From Symbiodinium natans (Eukaryota > Sar > Dinophyceae > Suessiales > Symbiodiniaceae): a stretch of 64,000 bases of DNA. Below the pieces are notes generated by a model. It saw nothing but the letters and a program-made list of their open reading frames with translations, did no database searches and was not told where the DNA came from. A program made the position numbers and the translations under genes. Location: contig CAJNDS010000068.1 of NCBI GenBank assembly GCA_905221605.1, positions 150,694 to 214,693 of the forward strand. The letters are read 5' to 3'. Below, in pieces: positions 24,901 to 31,248 of the stretch; position 1 is the stretch's first letter; every line of letters begins with the position of its first letter.

Positions 24901-25599
24901 CTAGACCCTAAACCCTAAATCCTTGAGCACTAAGCCCGGTTTTGGATTTTGAGAAGAGGGGGTTCAGGGTTTAGGGCTCCTCTTGAGGTGCCAAGCCGTC
25001 CCCTTTTGGGGGGTGACATTACTTAGGGAACCCAAAAAGGGACCATAATTTCGAGAGCTGACCATACATAATTAATAGCCATCCCTTTACTTTGAGTTTT
25101 TCGGCCATCCTGGGGGGGGGGGGGGGGGGGCGTTTTGTTTTGTTGTAGGGTTTAGGTTTTTGCGGGTTTAGGGTTTAGGGTTTAGGGTTTAGGGTTTGTT
25201 CTTTTTGTGCGGGGCAAGGGGGTGGCTGAAAGCTCTTTAAGACCCTAACGCCTACCTTCAAGATCTGAAAGCCTACATCCGTTTTGGTGCTATGCTGGTA
25301 AACTTTGGTAGGGATTATAGTACCCCCCCATGATAATCCCGATTAAGGACTGTTAGTATAAGTATAAACGGGGAACATCCCAACCTAAGCCCCTTGATCC
25401 CAAACCCAAAAAAGCAAACCCTAAACCCCAAACCCCAAACCCCAAACCCCAAACCCCAAACCCCAAACCCTAAACCCTAAACCCTAAACCCTAAACCCTA
25501 AACCCTAAGAAACCCCGACGGAGGCAGCAATATCTCCTCCAGAAGAGCCCGGGCACGCCGGCCAAATGCCCCTTCAAGGAGCCTTCGGTTTTCCCGATA
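2111..25599 (+). CDS. catalase-family protein (catalase / SrpA-like), split gene
   Basis: Likely heme catalase or catalase-related protein. Exons and phases read by eye: 2111-2216 (ends W|G), 16532 to about 16571-16596, 17715-17794, 18488-18575, 20548-20632, 21134-21193, 23550-23630, 24785-24834, 25524-25599. Motifs occur in family order: SPLAGKPLW joined to GKDYYSLTPYLIG, YRLVPTADLRLP, FHHHL joined to IQVATDAKKQPLNDANAEWD, WVKMGTVTIPKQDASW, FAPGQTPHRPLGAARAH, ADLYPSYDHARR. TPY, TIPKQD and HRPLG are typical of catalases. Joins 2216/16532, 17794/18488, 18575/20548, 20632/21134 and 24834/25524 agree in phase; 16532-exon to 17715 does not without an extra exon. Introns carry telomere repeats, and the first spans 14.3 kb. 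The N-terminal part with the distal-heme residues was not found, so start, activity and exact family are uncertain. Confidence 0.72.
2295..2385. mobile_element. inverted-repeat element, TTTACCTACAG family
   Basis: CTGGGACTCGCTTTACCTAC on the left mirrors CTGTAGGTAAACAGAGTTCC on the right. It lies just after the exon at 2111-2216, inside the long first intron of the catalase-type gene. Confidence 0.65.
2386..3311. other. non-coding lead-in to the gene block
   Basis: No convincing exon. It holds a short GT run (about 2647-2660), AACCGGGTTTT / AACCTGGTTTT motifs at 2748-2800, and at 2706-2728 the left half of an inverted repeat whose partner is at 16100-16122. At 3270-3278 TGGCTCAAG matches the 3' end of the dinoflagellate spliced leader, 34 bp before the ATG at 3312. 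Confidence 0.5.
3312..6488 (+). CDS. gene A: Ala/Pro- and Lys/Ala-rich protein, unrecognised
   Basis: Multi-exon model: 3312-3659, 3768-3815, 3917-4015, 4099-4447, 4575-about 4660, 4942-about 5320, 5480-6203, 6342-6488 (TGA). The joins up to 4575 agree in phase; the joins around 4660 and 5320 are unresolved. Intron starts include GT (3660, 4016), GA (3816) and GC (4448); all end AG. The protein opens with a helical segment, then a Pro/Ala linker of about 100 residues (PAPDPVPPANPAPAPAPAE), a short coiled segment (MLLQQELDKLLARTRLK), an acidic part, a strongly basic Lys/Ala part, and a folded-looking end (FDCYWGRFGCGVYFVENGKK). The basic part suggests nucleic-acid binding, which is inference only. 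The ATG at 3312 is the first after an upstream spliced-leader-like motif. Confidence 0.6.
6489..7554. other. no supported gene
   Basis: No telomere array. Open stretches on + (6780-7175) read as low-quality protein and lack a phase-consistent neighbour. It may hold the promoter and first exon of gene B; an Arg-rich open stretch near 6992-7080 could be such an exon but is not supported. Confidence 0.4.
7555..9318 (+). CDS. gene B: methyltransferase-like dinoflagellate family
   Basis: Five exons join in phase: 7555-7718, 7867-8040, 8145-8292, 8730-8932, 9003-9318 (TGA). Intron starts are GT, GA, GT, GA; all end AG. Motifs in order: WMEFFAGSGRC, FDILYNPTD, SGFA/LAVLFLLRCQEHNFCAWFG, MKCSSW, TTLLLTLATALGGTWAVEQP, VGWWMGAFGAATAKRQY, a dibasic tail PERRERAPKRPRTR. 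FAGxG resembles motif I of SAM-dependent methyltransferases. KCSSW and VEQP fall roughly where a cytosine methyltransferase has its PC and ENV motifs, but neither matches, so activity is unproven. I recognise the layout as a high-copy family in dinoflagellate genomes. The first exon may be missing, since 7555 is an internal acceptor. Confidence 0.7.
8293..8729 (+). repeat. intron of gene B filled with TTTATAGGG and TA repeats
   Basis: The intron runs from GTCCTAGTGC to CTCTGCAG. Its body is TATAGGGTTTATAGGG units and pure TA runs (8471-8490, 8561-8579), a TA-inserted variant of the telomere unit. The phase is 0 on both sides. Confidence 0.75.
9345..9545. repeat. AACCTGGTTTT / AACCCGTA degenerate repeat
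   Basis: Right after the stop of gene B lie AAAACCTGGTTTT (twice) and four variants of AACCCGTATTTAACCGTAGGG. The same core motif occurs near both ends of the 2.7-16.1 kb block. Confidence 0.6.
9803..12941 (+). CDS. gene C: dinoflagellate multi-copy coiled/basic protein, unrecognised function
   Basis: A run of exons on +, approximate edges: 9803-10060; 10498-10628 (acidic run then KVRKPKTRR); 10725-10898 (ELLLDAAKARIRRMVTPRKR); 10980-11098 (VRDEGWYSEAEMKSDLKW); 11188-11239 (IAGAKKACEATPDTHIR); 11298-11417 (QYDGILEYWVCIREKG, AELEIEANRQEAIA); 11490-11570; 11660-11760 (RFLDSILAKCTKL); 11790-11980; about 12780-12941 (Lys/Arg/Pro-rich tail, TGA). The join 11239/11298 agrees in phase. The GWYSEAEM and EYW segments belong to a family I know as repeated in dinoflagellates, often ahead of a domain like gene D; C and D may be one gene. 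Several joins are unresolved, including one over a CTG repeat. Confidence 0.55.
10358..10460. mobile_element. MITE-like element in an intron of gene C
   Basis: GGTCAGTTCTCTAAACGATG at the left is repeated inverted at the right (10435-10460). The match covers 26 bp with two mismatches, in a 103-bp element. It lies between the exons ending near 10060-10207 and starting at 10498. Confidence 0.75.
12085..12165 (+). repeat. CTG/CCG trinucleotide run
   Basis: A run of CTGCCG then CTG units that would read as poly-Leu in one frame. It has no good splice context, so it is treated as an intronic microsatellite of gene C. Confidence 0.7.
12942..13912. other. gap between genes C and D, no supported exon
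   Basis: No array and no convincing reading frame. It ends in the acceptor CGCTTGCAG used by the exon at 13913. If C and D are one gene, this is an intron. Confidence 0.4.
13913..15623 (+). CDS. gene D: long single-exon dinoflagellate multi-copy protein
   Basis: One uninterrupted frame of about 570 residues from the acceptor TTGCAG at 13907-13912 to TAG at 15623; no ATG opens it, so it is read as a last exon. Seen segments: LHGDEGRSRKKTAIMVLSAH, ICHVCRADQDGFPWEDF (CxxC with a later His), DLFHGWHLGAGKIFMASAMA, TDYPTGGWSKGSTTVCLVRW. I recognise this arrangement as a very abundant dinoflagellate family, often listed as hypothetical, with the look of a transposon-derived protein (Cys/His knuckle, dispersed copies). 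A transposase role is inference; no DDE triad is assigned. By contrast with its neighbours it has no introner for 1.7 kb, which suggests recent arrival or retention as a terminal exon. Confidence 0.75.
15624..16345. other. 3' flank of gene D, AT microsatellites
   Basis: No supported gene. It holds AACCGGGTTTT/AACCTGGTTTT (16058-16095), the right inverted-repeat end (16100-16122), and TA plus TTTA runs (16155-16197). The long minus-strand open stretch at 15692-16096 has no motif. Confidence 0.5.
17341..17430 (+). CDS. candidate exon between catalase exons
   Basis: Frame reads VQIAAAAQSYPFFAFVSQ then GSLHILTNTLIHQ. A GT donor at 16571 and a GC donor near 17430 would let it sit in phase between the catalase exons at 16532 and 17715. 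It would insert about 30 residues where the family normally has only a few, so it may be spurious. Confidence 0.35.
18884..18922 (+). repeat. long G homopolymer
   Basis: About 39 consecutive G. Comparable runs: 24264-24283, 30860-30880, 56966-57008 (interrupted once), 62341-62360. Lengths may be assembly-dependent. Confidence 0.8.
19826..19955. mobile_element. inverted-repeat element, ATGGGCCCTT family
   Basis: Left: TATGGGCCCTTAATGTGCTC and CTCCTTTCAAGGGTTCTGAT. Right: CCCTTTGAAGGGCCCATG. A second copy at 57866-58005 shares CTCCTTTCAAGG, GGGTTCTGATG, TATATAAGGGGT and AAGGGCCCAT in the same order. A fragment lies near 19740. Confidence 0.65.
20633..20690 (+). mobile_element. GTCGGA-family element whose end is the donor of a catalase exon
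   Basis: Starts G|GTCGGAAGAGTTGCTAAC directly after the exon ending 20632; that GT keeps phase 0 with the exon at 21134. Copies with the same start: 21846, 28091, 56208, all G|GTCGGA followed by ACTAAT-like sequence and then C/A-rich DNA. Confidence 0.6.
22271..22342 (+). CDS. candidate exon, unrecognised
   Basis: Acceptor GCGCTAG|G and donor CTC|GTTTGGG enclose 24 codons including VTVGNVVGSGLWHQGKAAL. Phase 0 to 0. Would insert into a conserved part of catalase, so either an extra lineage-specific exon or not an exon. Confidence 0.35.
23010..23063 (+). CDS. candidate exon, unrecognised
   Basis: Acceptor CCGGCCTAG|G and donor AGG|GTTTAGGG enclose 18 codons (GMIWYWPRATEEHSLAER). Phase 0 to 0, the same caveat as 22271-22342. 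Confidence 0.35.
23207..23322. mobile_element. inverted-repeat element, GGGATGTTCCCC family
   Basis: TTGGGATGTTCCCCTTAG at left and TATAAGGGTGAACATCCCAA at right are inverted. Inside are three tandem copies of ATTAAGGGCTGTT. Other copies: 46001-46079, 59124-59219; half copies 25330-25384 and 46632-46690. Confidence 0.8.
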
Positions 25600-26383
25600 G
25601 CCCTAAACCCAAAACCCTAAACCCGAAACCCGAAACCCAAAACCCAAACTTAAGCCCTAGACCCCAAACCCTAAACCTTAATGAAGCTCTAAACCCCTCA
25701 ATCCTGACATCCCCGGATGTTTCCCAACGCTCAGGGGCGCTAAGCTTTTCGGGGCCGGGGCCTCCAACTGCCAGAAAGTCCGCAGTTTGGGGTTTAGGGT
25801 TTAGGGCTGAGGGTGTCGAAGAACATACTTCCAGATGATTTCACTGGCCGCCCAGCCTCACGGCTGCAGGCTATACAACCCTAAACCCCCTAAACCCTAA
25901 ACCCTAAACCCTACGTAGGGTTCTGGTCCTTGCGGGCTTTCTGGCAGTGAACCCGATGACCCCCAAACCTTCCCAGGACATCGCTGCCTGGCTGCGCTAG
26001 GCAAATGCTTCCAGAAACGCGCCCATCGCTCAGCAGAAATAGGCTGGAGGGGGAGGGGGGGGGGTAGGACCCTACGAACCCTAAACCCTAAAACCTTTGT
26101 AAACTCCGCACCCATCAGACCTGCAACGTGCTAAAGCCTCAAGGGATTGGTGTTTGGAGGGTTGGGGTTTAAACTAAAGGGGTATAAGGACGGACCCCTA
26201 GAAGGGACCCTTGATCTTATTAATTCCCCTGTAGAACCCTATATATACCTTATACGGGTCCCTCCCTTAGTCCCTTGATAAAGTTTTAGGCCCGAGTTTA
26301 AGCTTTCAGGGCCTTTGCGGTTTGCCTAATTGAGGGTTTGGCAGTAACCCTACTAAGTGGAGATGGTGCCTCTCTGCACTCAG

Positions 26384-26723
26384 CCCGGTCCCAAGTCCGG
26401 GGGTGGTGGCTATGCAGCAAGCTTACATCGAGTTCCCAGGTTGGTCTACGTGAGGCTTCTCTTACTTGTACCTGGCACTTGCACCACCATCTGCATTTCC
26501 GCATCATGATTGCGGCAGGCGGCGTTCACCTTGAATCGGAACGCTCGCAATTTCGTTCCCGGAGCCGCCGCACACGTCTGGGCTACTGGGCTCGCCAGTT
26601 GCGTGGAATTTCTCAGGCGGTCGCCTCATGGATGGTTCTGGTCCAACGTCTGGGGCTCACAGAACAACGAAAGCGCTCCTACGTACAAGTGGGCACTGCA
26701 TCGAGCGCAGAGGCAGATGGGAA
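26384..26723 (+). CDS. two candidate exons, unrecognised
   Basis: Exon 26384-26439 (PVPSPGVVAMQQAYIEFP, ends AG|GT, phase 1). Exon 26519-26723 follows acceptor GCGGCAG|G. Read in phase it gives LGYWARQLRGISQAVASW; another frame (NRNARNFVPGAAAHVWATG, SPHGWFWSNVWGSQ) is equally open and looks more globular. No family recognised. Confidence 0.4.
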
Positions 26724-26942
26724 GTTCGTAGGGTTTACAGGGTGTCTAGGGCGTATGTGGTGTATGGGGGGGTCTATAGGGCTTGTCGGGCTTATAGGGT
26801 TCTAGAGTCGGGCTCATTTTGGCTTCTATGGTCTAGAAAGCAGAGCGTTTAGGACTTACAGGGTTTTAAAGTTAACCCTAAACCCTAAACCCTAAACCCT
26901 AAACCCTAAACCCTAAACCCTAAACCCTAAACCGGTGTGCAG

Positions 26943-27783
26943 GGCTTGGGGTTTAGCGTCGAGGGCTTCCAGATACCGAGCCTTTCTGCACGGTTGGTTG
27001 GGGAGAGGGCAGAGGCCTTGGAGTTTGTAGGATTTAGGGTTTAGGGTTTAGGGTTTAGGGTTTAGGGTTTAGGGTTTAGGGTTCAGGGTTTAGGGTTTAG
27101 GGTTTAGGGTTCAGGGTTTAGGGTTTAGGGTTTAGGGTTCAGCATTCATAGGGTGTGTAGGGTTTCGAGGGGTTTTTAGGGCTGATCATAGGGTTCATAA
27201 AGTTTAGAGGATTCATAGGGTGTGTAGGGTTTCGAGGGTTTTTAGGGCTGATCATAGGGTTCAGAAAGTTTCGAGGGTTTTGTGTCGCTTTTTTGGTGTC
27301 TGTGCCTAGGGCCTGCGAGTTTGTCGCGGTGGTTCCTTGCGGAGTGGGAAAGCGGAGGCAAGTCCGACTGTATGGGGTATATAAGGGTGATCCCTAGATT
27401 GCCTCCATTCTTCACGCGCCCCGAAAAACCCTTTTACCCTAAACCCAAAACCCTAAAGCCTAAAGCCTAAACCCTTTCACCCTAAAGCAGAAAGCCTACC
27501 TTGGACTCTATGTACCTACAGTTGAGTAGAAATTTCTCGATAATTAGTAGGAAGTAGTAGGCATGACCCATAAAGCTGTAGGCAAAGAGGGTCCCAGGTA
27601 AAGCCTAAAGCCTAAAGCCTAAAGCCTAAAGCCTAAGCCCTAAACCCTAAGCCCTAAGCCCCAAGCCGCAAGGATGCGATGGCGGCGGCCCTTTCCGTCG
27701 CTGAGGAGCGGCGGGCCGCCTTTCGGGGCCGCATTTTGATACGGCCCCGGGCTTTGCGCGTTGAAGCGAAGCCCGAGGCCTAA
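26943..27783 (+). CDS. 3' end of a gene, two in-phase exons
   Basis: Exon 26943-27026 (acceptor TGTGCAG|G, donor TTT|GTAGGA; SLSARLVGERAEALEF) joins in phase 0 to 27673-27783 (acceptor CCGCAAG|G; DAMAAALSVAEERRAAF, RALRVEAKPEA, then TAA). Could be the C-terminal end of the catalase-type gene, since the exon ending 25599 is also phase 0, or a separate gene. The intron contains an exact-looking tandem duplication and an inverted-repeat element. Confidence 0.5.
27143..27275. repeat. 66-bp tandem duplication
   Basis: A unit beginning ATTCATAGGGTGTGTAGGG and containing GGCTGATCATAGGGTTCA occurs twice head to tail, with a few differences. Confidence 0.8.
27494..27600. mobile_element. inverted-repeat element, TTTACCTACAG family
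   Basis: TTGGACTCTATGTACCTACAG at left in part, CTGTAGGCAAAGAGGGTCCC at right, about 105 bp, the longest copy. Confidence 0.6.
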
Positions 27784-28231
27784 GACCACTGTTAAACAAG
27801 GAACATGCCATAGATAACCCACCCTAAAATTCCAAACAATGGCACCAGGCCTCAAGGTACTGAAGGTCCCTTTGTGGTTTTGGCTCCATGAGGATTCATT
27901 CGAGTGTAGGGTTTTGGGCTTCGGGTTGATCGTTTAGTTATCTCGTTATTCTGGTTGTCCCAAAACTGGGATATGTGCCAGAGAGCGCGGCGATCACGTT
28001 TATTTTGCACCTTTGCGTGAGCCAGAGGACAGAAAATGAGCCAGCGTCCCAGACAGCGCAGACCCTCGTATCCCACTCATCGCAGAATGATATAGGGTCG
28101 GAATAATAGTTACTCATAATATCTCAGAATATTCCCTTTATAATCATACTACAACAACCTCCAAAACCCCTAAACAACCCTAAACCCCAAACCACAAACC
28201 CTAAACCCTAAACCCTAAACCCTAAACCCTA

Positions 28232-29818
28232 AGCCCTTTTTTAATTCTTAAGGCTCCTTTATGAGGCCTCAAGCTTCATGTTAGAAGCAGTGGCCCGGCC
28301 CCGAATGTGGGCCCTGATAGTCGGGTCCTGATAATGGACTAATAGGCATAGGGTTTAGGGTTTAGGGTTTAGGGTTTAGGGTTTAGGGTTTAGGGTTTAG
28401 GGTTTAGGGTTTAGGGTTTAGGGTTTAGGGTTTAGGGTTTGGGCTCGAGCTTAGGGCTTAAGGGCTTGCGACTTAGGGGCTTGGGGCTTAGGGCTTAGGG
28501 CTAGCAAACCCGAAGACCCCAAACCTGAAGAACCCTGGCCTGCATCCACTTCAAAATCATTAGAATTGATGTTTTTTGTTGTGCGGTTTCGGGTTCAGGG
28601 GAGTTTCGCACTGGGGCTTTGCAAGATTCCGACACAGGTCGCATATGCGATTGTTATAGGGTTAAGGGTTGAGTATTGAGGGTTTAGAGTGTAGGGTTGC
28701 GGGCTCAAGGCTGAAGGTCCTAAGCTTGTGTTTGTGGAGTTCCGACGAGGCAGGCCGCTGGGGCTGTGGGGCACAAAGGTTGAAAAACATGTCGGGATGG
28801 TGATTGGGGTTTCGTTCTGGGAACCCTTGAAAGCATTCCTATAAACCCTAAACCCTAAACCCTATATGTCATAAACCCTAAACCCTAAACCCTAAACCCT
28901 AAACCCTAAACCCTAAACCCTAAACCCTAAACCTGTCGAAGTTGGGGCACGCCGAGGGCGCCTCCACGGCGTTGTCGGAACACTCTGAGGTGCCCGAGGC
29001 CGGCCCGGAATCTGGACACCCAAACAGCTTAGGGTTTAGGGTTTAGGGTTTAGGGTTTAGGGTTTAGGGTTTAGGGTTTAGGGTTTAGGGTTTAGGGGGT
29101 GTGGGGTTGAGAGTTTAGGGTTTTAGGTTCTGGGTTAGGGGTTTAGGGTTTTGGGTTTGGAGTTTGGGGATTCACGAGGGGCTTTGGGTTGGAGTTTAGT
29201 TTTGTATTTAGGGGTTTGGGTTTTGGGGTTTATGGATTAAATGGGGTTAAGGGCTTTGTTTTCAGGGGTTTGGGTTTTGGGTTAGGGGATTAAGGTTGAG
29301 GGTTTGGGGTTGGGGATAACCGTTAGGACCTATGATTCAGGGTTTGGTGATTTTCCGGTTCAGGCTTCAGGGTCTAGTGGTTTATGGGTTCGGGTTGATG
29401 ACTTTAATTATTTGTTACAAGGGTTTACGGTGTAGAATGGGCTTCCTGCGCACTTTCCAAAGTCCCTAAGCCCGAAACCCCGAACCCTCCCCCCAAACCC
29501 TAAAACCCCTATACCCCAAACCCTAATCCCTAAACCCTACACCTCAATCCCTAATCCCTAAACCCTAAACCCCAATCCCTAAACCCCAAACCCTAAACTC
29601 TAAGGGCCTCTGAACCTACTGGCCTCTTGGTGTGTCTAGCAACGAGGCCTAGGTTTGAAATGTTTAGGGTTCAGGGTTTCGGGTTTAGGGTTTAGGAGAC
29701 TACCCCTAATCCTAGACTCCCAAGAACCCTAAATTCTTAAACTCTAACCCGACGCCTGGCAGTTTGGAAGTTGGATTTGCGCATCGCTGAATTCTCAAAA
29801 TTATCAAAATAGGCTAGG
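28232..29818. other. arrays and islands without a supported exon
   Basis: Islands at 28232-28346 and 28933-29030 lie between C-rich and G-rich arrays; the second is open on both strands. 29100-29400 is degenerate TTTGGGG sequence. No gene called. Confidence 0.4.
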
Positions 29819-29929
29819 ACCCGGAGAAGGCCCTGAATCCCTTCTTTTAGGGCTTCGGCTCCCTTACAAAGCCGTTTAAATTCAAAAAGGGCACCCTTTT
29901 ATTCCTAGGTTACTCTTGGGTCTAGTATA
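29819..29929 (+). mobile_element. GACCCGGGAGTA-family element
   Basis: Starts GACCCGGAGAAGGCCC, contains AAAAAGGGCACCCTTTTATT, ends GGTTACTCTTGGGTCTAG. One of four copies (30545, 35400, 49680). Confidence 0.65.
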
Positions 29930-30544
29930 GTAGGGTTTTGGGATTTAGGGCTTCTAGGGATTTAAGGTTGAGGGTTGAGGGTGGAAAGGCACGCTTGGGA
30001 AACTGCAGGAAGCCCTCACAACACTTCAGATTTCAGGGGGCCCCATATGCCCGCTTGCCGTGGGTAGTATGCCCGAACCGAGCAACACACATCCCTCTCC
30101 CTCCTAAACCCTAAACCCTAAACCCTAAACCCTAGACCCTAAACCCTAAACCCTGAACCCCACCCCCAAAAAAACATCAACCCCCCCGCGGAAGCTGAGC
30201 AACGGCCTCTATCCAAACGATCCATGTGCCTTTTTCGAGGTTTTGCCGTCCCAGCTAGAAGACTAAGGACCCTCATGTTCTTTAAACTGTTTAGGGTTCA
30301 GGGTTCAGGGTTCAGGGTTCAGGGTTTAGGGTTTAGGGTTTAGGGTTTAGGTCTTAGGGTGTCAAAAACAAAACAAGGCGTGTAGGAAGCATCACCTGCT
30401 GCGCGGATCCTCGGCCCCGTCGCAGGCGCCGGTGCCTTCCTCCGGGGTCCGGCTCCTGCGCTCCCGCGTGTTTATTGTCCTAAATAGGGTTTAGGGTTTG
30501 GGGTTTAGGGTTTAGGGTTTAGGGTTTAGGGTTTAGGGATACTA

Positions 30545-30650
30545 GGACCGGGAGTAGGCCTTTGTTCCCTTTTTTTGGGTTGGGGTTCCCTTATAATCCC
30601 CTTAAAACCAAAAAGGGCACCCTTTTGATTCCTAGGTTGCTCCCGCATGT
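30545..30650 (+). mobile_element. GACCCGGGAGTA-family element
   Basis: GACCGGGAGTAGGCC then AACCAAAAAGGGCACCC and TTCCTAGGTTGCTCCCG. The right end has lost the terminal GGGTC. Confidence 0.6.
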
Positions 30651-31248
30651 TTATTGTACCCTACTTGGAGGTTCATGGTACTTATTACCCAATTATATCT
30701 GTACTTATAACTTTACATATAACCATATTATCATATTAGGGCACTTAAAGGCCCCCCCCCAAAAAAAAAAACAAAAAATATATATATATATATTTTTTTA
30801 TTTATATCGATGTTTCCTTATAAAGAGCAACATCGGGATTGGTATCTTATGTTTTTTTTTTGGGGGGGGGGGGGGGGGGGTTCTGAAGCAAATCGTGGAA
30901 GCCTAAACCCTGAACCCTAACACCTAAGCCCCCAAACCCGGGTTGAGGGAGGTTCATGGCCTTACTTCCCTTACTTTGTGCCACTAAAACCGGCAAGGGT
31001 TTAGGGTTCAGGGTTTAGGATTTAGGGTTTAGGGTTTAGGGTGTAGGGTTTAAGGTTTAGGGTTTAGGTTCTAGGGTTTAGGGTGAACCCTCATCTGGAG
31101 TTCAGGACCGTTGGGGTTGCTGGGTTTGTGCGGGTTGGGGATTGTTGGTTTGTTGCTCGTGTAAGGGTTGGGACTTACTGGACGTCGCTCTCTGAAGGTT
31201 TAGGGTATAGGGCTTAGAGTTTAGAGTTTTTCCAAGTGCTGCCCCAAG
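30651..31248. other. AT-rich, C/A and T/G switch tracts, G-rich arrays
   Basis: C9-A11 switch at 30750, TA run at 30779-30793, T10-G20 switch at 30850-30880, then degenerate arrays. No exon supported. Confidence 0.5.

Noticed and set aside
25741-25800. Cytochrome c-like start (GAKLFGAGASNCQKV)
   Set aside because: Resembles the opening of cytochrome c, but lacks the CxxCH or any CH heme site; no downstream exon found.
28933-29030. Exon between arrays at 28.9 kb
   Set aside because: Open on both strands with no family signal; the better donor is on the minus strand but there is no partner exon.
30380-30480. Minus-strand exon at 30.4 kb (AEDPRSR)
   Set aside because: Good minus-strand sites, but isolated; the + frame is also open.
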